This document shows, piece after piece, positions 38,901 to 46,975 of a stretch of 64,000 nucleotides of DNA. The position numbers were made by a program, and so were the translations under genes. The DNA lies in assembly GCA_910591455.2 (NCBI GenBank), contig OU342819.1, forward strand, positions 6,884,833 to 6,948,832. Reading direction: 5' to 3'. Source of the DNA: Pholis gunnellus. Lineage: Eukaryota > Chordata > Actinopteri > Perciformes > Pholidae. The notes below the pieces were generated by a model. The model was not told where the DNA came from and made no database searches. It worked only from the letters and a program-made list of their open reading frames with translations. The first letter of the stretch is position 1, and each line of letters begins with the position of its first letter.

Positions 38901-41900
38901 AAATGAAGGGAGGACGATTTGATTATTAAAAGAGCATCCATTGCGCCCTCATTTCCTCACGTCTTTGTTTGTACCCGTACTGTGACCCGAGAGGTGAATT
39001 ATGTCAAATGCTCTTTTCGCTTTAACTAGACTCAACTAAAACCATTTTCGTAACCCTGGCTTTGATTCGTAGAGAAACGTGAGTTTAGATGAGTGGCCAC
39101 TTACCAGACAGTGACACACACATCTTCGTCGCCGGGGCAGATGGACGTGATGTCACAGTCCGCCTTGCAGCTCCCTTTACCTGTGCAGCTGGTGGCCTGC
39201 TCGTCACAGAACTTACACAGCCTTCGTGGCTTCATTATATTGGCTTCTGTTAAAAAAAATAAAAAGAGGAGAAGTGAGAGAGGGCAGACAGTGAGTTGGG
39301 TTCACAAAAAAGGTTCAGTGGACTCTGCTAAAACAAAAAACAGACTCAAGCTCATTTTCTTATATGGTATAGGGTTGACTAGGCAGCATTTGGCATTAAA
39401 AAGTTCAAACAGACCGCTCAGAAATGCAAAACAGTCTTACTGTTCATATTTATCAGCATGAAAAAGTTAAAATCTAATTAAAGGGTGGGCGTCTTTTGGA
39501 ATTTGATGATAAGTAGATGCAGATATTCAACCAAACCACTGGGAAACCCAAAGTATTTCATCCTAGGGGTGGCTAGATTTCTCTTCCTGTGAAGTCAGAA
39601 CAATGAGAGCAGCACACGGTGGCATCCACCTCCTTTGGTCTTGTTCAGACTTGACTTTGCCAGCAGGCAGACCCGTATCAGTGAGACAGACAGGATTGTG
39701 TGATGAGTGCCTGTGGGTTTGATAATCATCTAAGGAGACAACTGCCAGACAGGCAAGAACAACAAACAAAAGGAAACACGGATGCATCTCCTCGCTGAGG
39801 AGTCTCTAATTTGTCCCACCGATGACTCGGCGCCCCATCTACAGAGGTGTTCAAGAAGATCAAAAAGACAAGGGGGGGGGGCGGCATTATGTATTGCTGT
39901 CTCTTTGTGTTTGGAAAGAGACAGAAATGTGTGTGTGTGTACGTGTTGGCGAGTGTTTGTATTAGTAGAGAAGCTCTCTGACCGCATTCCTTTCATTGAG
40001 AGGCTTTTAATGATAAAAATCTGTCAGGCAGCATACCGCTGTTTGACTCAGAAAGGAGACAGAGCAGCGAGAAAGGTGAGCAATATCTCCCGACTTCTCA
40101 AATCTATTCCTTTTACTCGAGGGAGTCCTCTCAGCCACATAATAGTACGAGTGGAAAGTGGATCTTGTGGCTTTAAGAGTTGGAAATGATCCTAAAAGAG
40201 GATATTCCAATTTTCCCAGGATCAATCTAGCACCAGTGAATGTTGCAGCATCATCAGGAAAAAAATGTGTCTCACGGGAGGATTTTGGGGGGCGTTTGTA
40301 CAAGCGCACACAATGTGGACTCAAGTGGTACGATGAAGTTAGGCCGCTCGCTGAGAGTCTATTGAGTAAACAGAGCGGGAGAGAGTGAAAGACAAAGACT
40401 GTACTCCTTTCAGAGCTTAAGGGTTCCGAAAGATAAACCGAAATCAAATCTGCCCAATCGCAAAAAAACAGAGGAAGAGGAGAAACATGTGACAGGGCCG
40501 CTTTAGCAAAACCACATAGCCACACGTCGACTGTACGCCAACCCCCAAGTGCACAGGAAGTCGAACCTGTTCGTTGATGCGCAGCACGTGACCAAACAGA
40601 GACAGAAAGTCGGTTAAACAAATACCTTCTGTAGTTTAAAGATCACCCCCTAAGATGAAGCATCGTAAACAAACGTGCGCGATGCATCTCAAACATGTAG
40701 CCATTTGTGTAAAGATGGCCCTGAGACGGTTTGTTTCTCGACTGGGAATAAGTGTAAGTGAAAGCAGACAGCGAAGAAGTCTGCTCAGCATCCGTTCCGC
40801 CTCCGACTTCACACCGTCTCGAAGGAAAGGTGCTGTACGTGTGCGAAAAGCCCCCGCACAAAAAGCCTACTGTATCATTTCACCCCAAATCTGCAGGGGG
40901 GGGTTAGACCTGCAGCAGAAACACTGTACAACCTGCAGTGCGGAAGAGCAGCGAATCTAGAGCAGTGTACGTCGACGGCGTCCTGTTTCTGTGCCGGACT
41001 GAGATACTTTCACAGGAATCCTAGCAGGATATGGCAGACGGGTATTGCTTTTCTGGCCTCGTCTTCACCGGGAGACTCCCACACAAATAAAAACATCAAA
41101 ATATTACACTTGAACTCCAGACTAAACTTCTTGACTGGGCAATTTAAAACTCTGCCTGGCGGGTTTGCCGGGTCGTTTTGAAGTAAGTCAGCACAGAGGG
41201 GGATAGTCCGTGCTTGAGTGCTGGTGGTGGGAAGGTGGTTGAGCCGGAGTAATTATATCATTAGAGCAACTCCTCTCAAAGAGCATGTCATTTAAACCCA
41301 AGGGGGGGGGCGGGCAATGGAAGGGATGAATGCTAGTAATTGTCACCCAGGGCTACATATAATTGCAGAGAGGGGGGAAAGGAGGATTAAGGAGCAGCCA
41401 AAGCCACTTGGTGCCGCCGGGACTGAGTCTGAGACAGATGAAGGTAAAACTCTGTCTTCCTCAGGGGGGCTGCTGGACCTGCTGTTAGCAATGTGCACAT
41501 AAAAAGATGGAGATAACAGTCTGAGGATTTAAAGGCTGTGACTTACGACAGGCGATGCCCTCAAATAATGTAGCATGCACAGTGAACAGCGAGGCCAACA
41601 CACTAAAGGTTAGTGGTGTAAACAGACATGTATTTACTTCTTCTCTTATGTCAGAGGAATAGAAAACGTGCTCGCAAGAACAAAAAAAGGCTTGTTGAAC
41701 AAATGAGGCACTTGAGCCTCGATAACCTGCGCACTTTGGGAGTTTGTTGTTTTTAATTAAATGAATTGAACTATTTCTAAAGTAAAGTGTACCACAGGGC
41801 CGTTAAAAACACCCGTGTAAACAACAGTGAGTATAGTTTATCATATAATCCCCAATTAAAGCGCTTAATAGCGCTCGCTGACGCCTCATTGGCGCTCCAC

Positions 41901-42047
41901 TAATCACCCCGCAGCTGTGACACAACGCAGCCGCTCCTTTCACAACTTCTCTCGACGTAAAAAGTTCAACTCACCCGCCTCCTCGAGCTGAATACTACCG
42001 AAGAGTATCGCTCCACACCAAAAAGCGGAAAACCGTAGTAGCTCCAT
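24744..42047 (-). CDS. tgfbr2: TGF-beta receptor type 2, whole coding span (7 exons)
   Basis: Transmembrane Ser/Thr kinase that binds TGF-beta, recruits and phosphorylates the type I receptor and so activates SMAD2/3. The coding sequence is the join 42047-41975, 39246-39105, 38233-38040, 34323-33551, 32873-32732, 26306-26182, 24923-24744 on the minus strand: 1629 nt, 542 residues plus TAG. All junctions are GT-AG and the reading frame runs through all seven. Seen: hydrophobic signal peptide (about 1-22), 12 ectodomain cysteines, membrane helix (about 142-164), kinase with glycine loop GKGRFAEV (225-232), catalytic Lys255, HRD 353-355, DFG 373-375, APE 402-404. Human TGFBR2 is 567 residues; the shortfall is mostly near the N terminus and juxtamembrane region. 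No frameshift or lost catalytic residue was seen, so the gene should be functional. UTR limits are not certain. Confidence 0.97.
25198..25530 (+). mobile_element. TTAA-type fish MITE, one end visible (tgfbr2 intron 6)
   Basis: It starts TTAAAGGTGCCCTGTGGAG, followed by TTATGTTTACATT and CTTCCTCGTGAAACACTTAC, a sequence I recall as a widely dispersed percomorph repeat. The matching right terminus was not seen, so the copy is probably truncated. The end coordinate is approximate. Confidence 0.5.
25669..25968. mobile_element. MITE-like repeat with GTGTGTAGGATTTAG end (tgfbr2 intron 6)
   Basis: Left end AAGGTCTAGTGTGTAGGATT, right end CAGATCCCTCTAAATGCTAC, with internal words TCTGGGCTACTGTAGAAACA and ATGGCGGTGCAACATGGCGG. 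This is a common percomorph element whose full copies have inverted ends of the type AAAGGTCCAGTGTGTAGGAT. The right end here is decayed. Confidence 0.6.
26182..26306 (-). CDS. tgfbr2: tgfbr2 coding exon 6 (kinase C-lobe)
   Basis: Residues 442-483: EVKEYEPPFG, then EHPCVESMKD, then RDRGRPEIPDSW, all close to human TGFBR2, with one residue fewer between PPFG and EHPC. This explains a length of 125 nt against 128 in human as I recall. The acceptor is TGCACAG at 26307, immediately preceded in the transcript by a (GT)n microsatellite instead of an ordinary pyrimidine tract. Donor ACACA|GTAAGA at 26181. Confidence 0.96.
26312..26352. repeat. (CA)20 microsatellite at the tgfbr2 exon 6 acceptor
   Basis: 41 bases of CA. 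In the tgfbr2 transcript it reads (UG)20 followed by CACAG and then exon 6, so the repeat occupies the place of the polypyrimidine tract. Confidence 0.96.
26353..32731 (-). other. tgfbr2: tgfbr2 intron 5
   Basis: A 6.4-kb intron (26307-32731), the longest of the gene. No foreign gene is visible on either strand. It includes small homopolymers (for example C10 at 27231 and a G run near 31850) and a short segment AAGGAATAGTTTGACATTTA at about 32655 that matches the start of the TTAGCTTAGC repeat family. Confidence 0.85.
32732..32873 (-). CDS. tgfbr2: tgfbr2 coding exon 5 (activation segment, kinase C-lobe)
   Basis: Residues 395-441 and one base of codon 442. It starts VGTARYMAPEVLESR, the activation segment through the APE motif (402-404), and continues through SFKQADVYSMALVLWE, the helix F region. 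Its length of 142 nt equals my recollection of the human exon. Acceptor TTTCCTCAG at 32874, donor GGAG|GTAAGA at 32731. Confidence 0.97.
33551..34323 (-). CDS. tgfbr2: tgfbr2 coding exon 4 (membrane helix and kinase N-lobe to activation loop)
   Basis: Residues 137-394, the largest exon (773 nt). In order: single membrane helix rich in Val and Leu (about 142-164) followed by the basic stop-transfer FYCYRVYRQRQ; juxtamembrane acidic and serine-rich stretch; conserved NHNTELLPIELD before the kinase; ATP loop VGKGRFAEVYK (224-234); VAVK with Lys255; CWLITAY near the hinge; catalytic loop HRDIKSSN (353-360); CDFGLALRL (372-380); ends at NSGQ. Acceptor CCCTCAG at 34324, donor CAG|GTAAAG at 33550. 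Almost identical in layout to human exon 4. Codons are GC-rich relative to the flanking introns. Confidence 0.98.
35687..36027. mobile_element. TTAA-flanked palindromic MITE with a G48 loop (tgfbr2 intron 3)
   Basis: TTAA at 35687-35690 and 36024-36027 bracket arms that begin AGGAATACTTCA on both sides (perfect 12 bp) and continue with imperfect pairing (CAAAATGACCATTTG against CAAAATGACCATCTG) for roughly 65 bp. TTAA duplication and long inverted ends fit a piggyBac-derived MITE. Its centre holds 48 consecutive G. Confidence 0.85.
35853..35900. repeat. Poly(G) tract, 48 bases
   Basis: Uninterrupted G48 on the plus strand, which is the template strand for tgfbr2. It lies in the centre of a palindromic MITE. 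Such a run can form G-quadruplexes and is prone to sequencing and assembly error. Confidence 0.9.
36180..36535. repeat. TTAGCTTAGC-family repeat, hairpin copy (tgfbr2 intron 3)
   Basis: Left arm: CAGAGTTAGAGAGAAGAT, CAATTAGCTTAGCATAAAGA, AACAGCTAGCCTGGCTGTGT, TTCAAAGGTAAC. Right arm (reverse): GTTACCTTTGAACAGAGC, ATGCTAAGCTAAGCTAAC. The arms pair with each other, so this copy is a near-palindrome. The family is a common percomorph repeat and recurs at 37415, 49858 and 53820. Confidence 0.75.
37415..37570 (+). repeat. TTAGCTTAGC-family repeat, partial copy
   Basis: GTGGGAAATACACTTTGCTT, CTCATGTCTGTGTGTTCAG, GGCCAGCCAGCAACTATTTG and GGCTTAGCTAAGCTAGCATC follow the family order, with many substitutions. 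Confidence 0.65.
37650..37882 (+). repeat. Percomorph interspersed repeat (tgfbr2 intron 3)
   Basis: Contains AACCAATCAGAGCAGACTAG, GCTAAAACGGAGCGTTTCAG, ACATGTTCTAGTAGAAACCC and AAAATACAAGTATGAAGCTG, ending CCCCTTTAA. I recall these words in this order from a highly repeated percomorph element. The left boundary is approximate. Confidence 0.6.
38040..38233 (-). CDS. tgfbr2: tgfbr2 coding exon 3 (ectodomain, C-terminal half)
   Basis: Residues 72-137 (codons 72 and 137 are split). It holds the remaining five ectodomain cysteines, in TVCH, SKCEMKE and FICSCSEDECN, and an N-glycosylation sequon NVT that corresponds to human NIT. Acceptor CCACAG at 38234, donor CCT|GTAAGTT at 38039. The human counterpart contains a run of ten coding adenines that is a mutation hotspot in mismatch-repair-deficient tumours; here the equivalent codons read MKERKGMG and the run is absent. 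Confidence 0.95.
39105..39246 (-). CDS. tgfbr2: tgfbr2 coding exon 2 (ectodomain, N-terminal half)
   Basis: Residues 25-72 (phase 1 in, phase 2 out). It carries seven of the twelve ligand-binding-domain cysteines, including the pattern LCKFCDE and CDITSIC, which are close to human TGFBR2 LCKFCD and CSITSIC. The acceptor is TTAACAG at 39247 and the donor CTG|GTAAGTGG at 39104. The exon is about 27 nt shorter than I recall for the human exon, all of it in the poorly conserved segment after the signal peptide. Confidence 0.95.
41975..42047 (-). CDS. tgfbr2: tgfbr2 coding exon 1 (signal peptide)
   Basis: The exon encodes residues 1-24 and one base of codon 25. It starts MELLRFSAFWCGAILFG, a typical hydrophobic signal peptide, and ends at GGCGG followed by the donor GTGAGT. 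The ATG at 42047-42045 was chosen because the frame then joins exon 2 in phase 1, the phase I recall for human TGFBR2 exon 1. The start context (T at -3, G at +4) is only moderate. An upstream ATG in another frame overlaps it. Confidence 0.88.
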
Positions 42048-42081
42048 TGAGAGGGAGACTGTACACTCCCCTCTTTCTCAT
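41995..42081 (-). CDS. Upstream ORF overlapping the tgfbr2 start
   Basis: A 28-codon ORF begins with ATG at 42081-42079, 34 bases before the tgfbr2 ATG and out of frame with it, and ends at TAG 41997-41995 inside the signal-peptide exon. Its start context is weak (T at -3, A at +4), so leaky scanning is expected. If the transcript begins upstream of 42081, it would lower tgfbr2 translation. It encodes no recognisable peptide. Confidence 0.35.
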   Translation of the reverse strand: MRKRGVYSLPLNGATTVFRFLVWSDTLR

Positions 42082-42300
42082 GAATTAACCGAAGCCTTTG
42101 ACACCGGGTTAATATCCAGAGTCCGCGGACTCTCTTCGGTCCGCCTGTTGCTTCACCCACTCCAAAAAAATAAAATAAACGCCTCCACGGCTCCGGGTAG
42201 AAGCAGCAGAGTAAACACACCAGGCAGGACTTGCCCTATATGACTCACACAGTATGTGCACTTTCATGAAACAGGAAATCTTCAGAGGGGTTGGACGTTT
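42048..42300 (-). promoter_or_regulatory. tgfbr2: tgfbr2 5' UTR and proximal promoter region
   Basis: Sequence directly upstream of the tgfbr2 start codon. Seen: a perfect AP-1 site TGACTCA at 42241-42247, an ETS-type core AGGAA on the plus strand at 42273-42277, a perfect 10-bp palindrome GTCCGCGGAC at about 42121-42130, and no good TATA box at a suitable distance. The human TGFBR2 promoter is TATA-less and controlled by AP-1/ATF, ETS family, Sp1 and NF-Y factors, so these two motifs fit; their use here is inference. Confidence 0.4.
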
Positions 42301-45072
42301 TTTTTTCTCTCTCTTCTTCTTCTTCTTCTTCTACTTCTCAGTCATGCTCGTGAGGCTCACACAGTCTTGAACCATGTCATTAAGAGGCTGAAACCCTGCA
42401 GAGCAAGACTTGAAATGACATGTTCTAAAATAGCTTAACCAGCAGCTTCACCTATAGTCTACAAGTGTATGCAAACACCCTGACTTACTTCAAAGCGGGC
42501 ACACAGATCTTATTTAGAGCCGTCATCTCTCAAAAGAAAACTTCTGGGATTCTGCTCATATTTAATATAAGTCGTCCACATGTGTAAGTGTTCATTCCAA
42601 GTCACTGAATTGCATTGGACCTTGTTTTTCTGGAGAGGTTCCAGGCTCACAGTTAATCAGAGATGACATGAGAAGTGGCGAGAGTCACTCCATATCTCTC
42701 CTGTTTTGTTTTTTTATTGAAGACACACTGAGGTTAAGTCCACTCTAACACCCATAAATTACCCGACTATTGCCGGGGCTTTGCCGACATGTGTTTTAAG
42801 CTCTGCATACTCGAGCTGTGATGTCAGGTTTCAGTCCTGACCCTGTGACCCCGGAGCTTATAACTCTCCACACAGGACGCCTACTCCTCCGGTTTTCGAC
42901 TGCTTTGCTCGGTGAGCCTGTTTGAGCGTATAAGACGCTCCTCGTCACTTCAGAGGTTGCCTGAGACTAGTAACACTTTTAAGTTGTCTTCAGAATCAAA
43001 GTAATCCAGTGATAGCAGTGTGTGCATCCATTCGTACATTTTAAACAGGAACTGAAAATAGCTAATTCTGTACACTTTTAATAATGCCAACTGGCCAAAA
43101 TGTTAACAAATGTAGGCTTAAATATAGGCTTTGGGGGAGTTTTTGTTTTGCCCATTTTACTGACCCCATTTTACTTTTGGCTCTGGGTGGGTGTGCGCTT
43201 GTTTGCTCGAGCCTGCATGCCAGGCAGCCGTTCAGCACTGCAAGATGGGGTCCAAGCCACAAGGTGGAGACCCGACAGCGCTGTGAGCCCAAACCGGCCG
43301 TTCCCCACTGACCTCAGCACATGTGGGCTCCCAGAGGGTCACAACATCCTGCTCACTGACCACAACACCCAAACAAACGCCTTTATAAACCTCATCTGCT
43401 TCAGTTCAACAGGAAAACACACGTCACCCCCGTGTGCCCAGGCGTATTTAAACATGTTCCTTTTTTTTTACCGTTACTTCATGTGCCTCTTTCACTGTTA
43501 CTTTTAGCTTTCCCCCTGCACAAGTCTCCCGGTGTTCCTTTGCCTTTGAACCATTTTACCCCCCCCCCACCTGAACGCACAAACACAGATAAACAAGCGG
43601 CAGGCAAACATCCTGAGTGGTATTATGCTCAATAGCAGGTGCTCAGCGTTGCTGTAAACAGCTTGGGTCGAGTGGAAAGGTAAACAGAGCGACCTGATGA
43701 CAAATCTCTGGACGCATACCTCGAGATAACACCGGTGGCAAACAAGCGCCGTGTGCAGCACATTATAAAGTGGATGTCAATCTCTTTGCACCATTTCTCT
43801 GCATCTCTGTAGGAGGAAACGTGGCAACACGCCTGCAGTGTCCCTCCCACACACACAGGATTATATGCATATATTGTATGCTTATTTCTTATAAGATCTC
43901 TCCCCCGCACTGAGTGCCAACTTGAGGTGTGCCACAAAAGGAGAAGACGCATAGGAGTACTGAATCTGTCAGTGCTGAGGCAAGTATTGGAAAGTTGGAA
44001 AGATGCTGAATTACAGTTAAAAACAGTGAAGGTATTATTTCAGCTCCCATTCTTATGCCATTTTACCTGGACAATAAATCCACCGGGTTTGATTTAAAGA
44101 GTGTTTTTGAGATTATATATGTTAAGATGTTCTGTTTAGAAAGAAGACTATCGTTTTAGTTCGAAGCTGCATGGCACTACAGTCTTCCTACTGTATGAGA
44201 TTCATGCACACCCTGTTCTTAGTACCTAAAATTATACGGTAGCACAAGGGATGCTTGTGTTTTGCCCTTTTTACAGGTTACTGTAAAATGAAAGTGCTGA
44301 GCTTTAGATTACACATGAGAAATGAAAAAAAACTAATTATAAAGCAGGTTTATTCACATTATTTAAAGTATTGCAGACTGTATTTTTTAAATATTATGTT
44401 GCAAAAGGAGCCAGGGAAACATAAACGTCACAAAATATGAAAGTGTTATCTTCTAATTGAAATTAAAATGAAAAGGTAAAGGAAATTGTTGGTAACAAGT
44501 GAAATATGATTAATAATCTTATTTTTTTCAACTGGGTAAAGGAGTCAATGCCCACTGGGATTGGATTTTAGCCACAGTCATTAACAGAAGAAGTCTGCCC
44601 CTCCAGGCGACCTTGAAGGCCACTGATTTATAAATGTTCCTTGTACGCTTTTAGATTCACTCTCAACTCAGAAGGGTTGATCACTGATTTGCTGATTATT
44701 GGTCCGCTGGCTGCAGAAGTAAGCCAGCAAGCTGCCGGATCACTGCACCCACTGCCAGCCAGCCACCTTACGCCGTCTGTCTTTGTAGATCGCTTTCAAT
44801 CAGGACTTTGTTGCAGGATAAATTGCAGAAATACATCGCACGCCAAAGGAAAAACATCGCTAAACATTGCTCTTGAAGTCCCACAAGCTCGGTCCTGTGT
44901 ATTTGCACAGCAGAGACAAATTATACATCTTGCAAATTGCTTGTGAGAATAGTGGCACAAAACAATCAGGTAACTTTAAAAGCAGTGCCTTCTTCAGTTA
45001 CACTGCACATGACCAAAGGGACCTGCCTAAGCAACCGGAATATTATTATTTTTTTTTTAAGATTGTGGAGGT
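42301..45072. other. DNA upstream of tgfbr2, no gene seen
   Basis: No exon or recognisable protein on either strand. A CTT-rich stretch lies just upstream of the tgfbr2 promoter (about 42300-42335). The remaining ORFs are short and of random composition. Confidence 0.5.
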
Positions 45073-45096
45073 CCCCCCCCCCCCCCCCCCCCCCCC
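45073..45096. repeat. Poly(C) tract, 24 bases
   Basis: Uninterrupted C24 on the plus strand. Confidence 0.9.
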
Positions 45097-45287
45097 ACTG
45101 AAGCGCAGCTTTATTTTAAGGATTTAAGATGAACGCAGATCCATCACAAGACAGATGGGCAGGAAGTGAAAGGTGAAATTGAGGTAGTAATAGAAGGTTA
45201 AGAGTAAAGATAGAATGGTCTGTCTGTCTTTCCATCCATCCATCATTTCTGTATTTAGGCACAGCAGTGCTTTGAGCTAAAAAAGGT

Positions 45288-45515
45288 TAGCATACTTACA
45301 ATGCTAACAAAGCTGATGTTGGTTTAGTGCGTTAGCATGCTAACAATTGCTAATTAGCACTAAACACACAGCTGATGCTGATGGGAATGTCTTTAGCATT
45401 GCAGGTATTATGTCATCAAGCAAAGTATTGGACAAATTGAAAGGGTGCTTGAAAATGTAAAAAAAGTGAGAGGAGCGCCAAAGTCGTAAGGATTCATCTT
45501 TGCCACCATGAATGT
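45288..45515 (+). repeat. Teleost GCATGCTAACA repeat, truncated
   Basis: Contains GTTAGCATGCTAACAATTGC, TAATTAGCACTAAACACA, GCTGATGGGAATGTCTTTAG and GCAAAGTATTGGACAAATTG, in the order of an abundant teleost repeat known to me. The usual 3' part is missing or decayed. Confidence 0.6.
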
Positions 45516-46896
45516 CAGCATAAAGCTGACTCCATTGGGCTAGTTGTTGTTGATTTCAGTTTGGCCCAAAGTTGTGGGCCAACCGACATCCTGACCTTGG
45601 AGCCATACCGTCAGCATGAGTGACACAGCATGCATACAAACACATTTGAATCAAACCCACAGAAGCGTGCAGGAACCCGGTCCGTGTGCGGCAAAGATAG
45701 TGCTATTAAACACAACCTCCTGCTTCTAAGTTCAACGCACGCACTCTGCCACAAATTCAGTCAAAGGGCAAAGAACTGAGGAAATGTGCCTCAACACGAC
45801 TTGCATGTGGCTTTGTGTGGTCACTCATACCGAGTCATGCACAATAACACACACACGCACACACACACACACTCCCACACAATGAATTGGCAGAGTTTTC
45901 TCCATGCCATTGGTAAACCTAAGGAAGTTGCAATAGCCCATTCGGACAACAACAGCCTCTCTCTTTCATCTCCCACCGCTGTGAACGGGCTTTTTCTTCC
46001 GGCATTAGTCAGACGCTGTGAAGGAAGGGAAAGTTTATCTTAAACACGCCGTAGGTTACAACCTTTGGTATCACAACATGTTTAGGGCTATTGTTCTCTG
46101 GCAGAATATCGATAGGTGTCCCAAACTGTGCCAAAGCTGGTTTTATAAGGACAACACAATGGAGGTGGGGCAGGCAACATCCTGTTTCTTGGTGTGGCTC
46201 ATGTGGGGAGATGAAGTGACAGATCTCATGGGATACTCTAATCTATACACATGCTTGGACTGTATCAGCCATAAAGCACACTCTCACAAAACCCAAACTC
46301 TTCAATTCAAAAGACCACAAAGCAGCAAAAAAGAGGAACGGAAACAAACAGGCTAGCCTAAAAACAGCTTTCTGTAATGTTTGAAAAACATCTCTTTGCT
46401 TAGAACACAAAGCCACGAACGTCAACCTTTTCAGTGGAAATACAACAGATATCCAAAGTGTCATGCTGCGGTCTGTGCAGTGTAGGGTTAAACAAGCCCT
46501 CAGCCTGTGTCCTGCCATCAGTCCCTCAGCCTGTAACTACTTCTGTGGTGGGAGCAGGGAGAAGATGATGGAGATGATGGTCATGCCATTCACCAAATCT
46601 TGATTACAGGGAACGGACAATTTTAGCAAAGAGGGGGAAGATTTAGTTGCCCTGTCCCAGATTAAATGCTTCAGTATGAAGTCCCTACAATGTGGCTGGA
46701 GATACAGTTACACACACAAACGCAAAGTGCGTCTACTGCTGTGAGGGAGTGAATGCAGTATATCAGTATAAAGAATGACATGCATACTAAAAAGGAAACA
46801 TGTGCACTGCATGCAATCACTGCATTAATGAAAGCCATGTGAATCATAACGCTGTATGTATCGTATCACCGCGCTTTGACACACACATGACCAGGG

Positions 46897-46975
46897 GTGG
46901 AAAATAACTATGTAGTATTAAGTATGTACTTAAGTACAGTCTTGAGGTACTTTACTTAAAAGGGCGGATATATAA
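46897..46975 (+). repeat. End of a hAT-like teleost repeat
   Basis: Starts CAGGGGTGGAAAATAACTAT, followed by AAGTATGTACTTAAGTACAG and TTGAGGTACTTTACTT. This is the start of a common fish repeat with hAT-type ends. The opposite end and target duplication were not found. Confidence 0.6.

Noticed and set aside
40007..40621. 204-codon minus-strand ORF in tgfbr2 intron 1
   Set aside because: Lies beyond exon 1 within the first intron region on the same strand as tgfbr2, Ser/Leu-rich with no domain or splice evidence.
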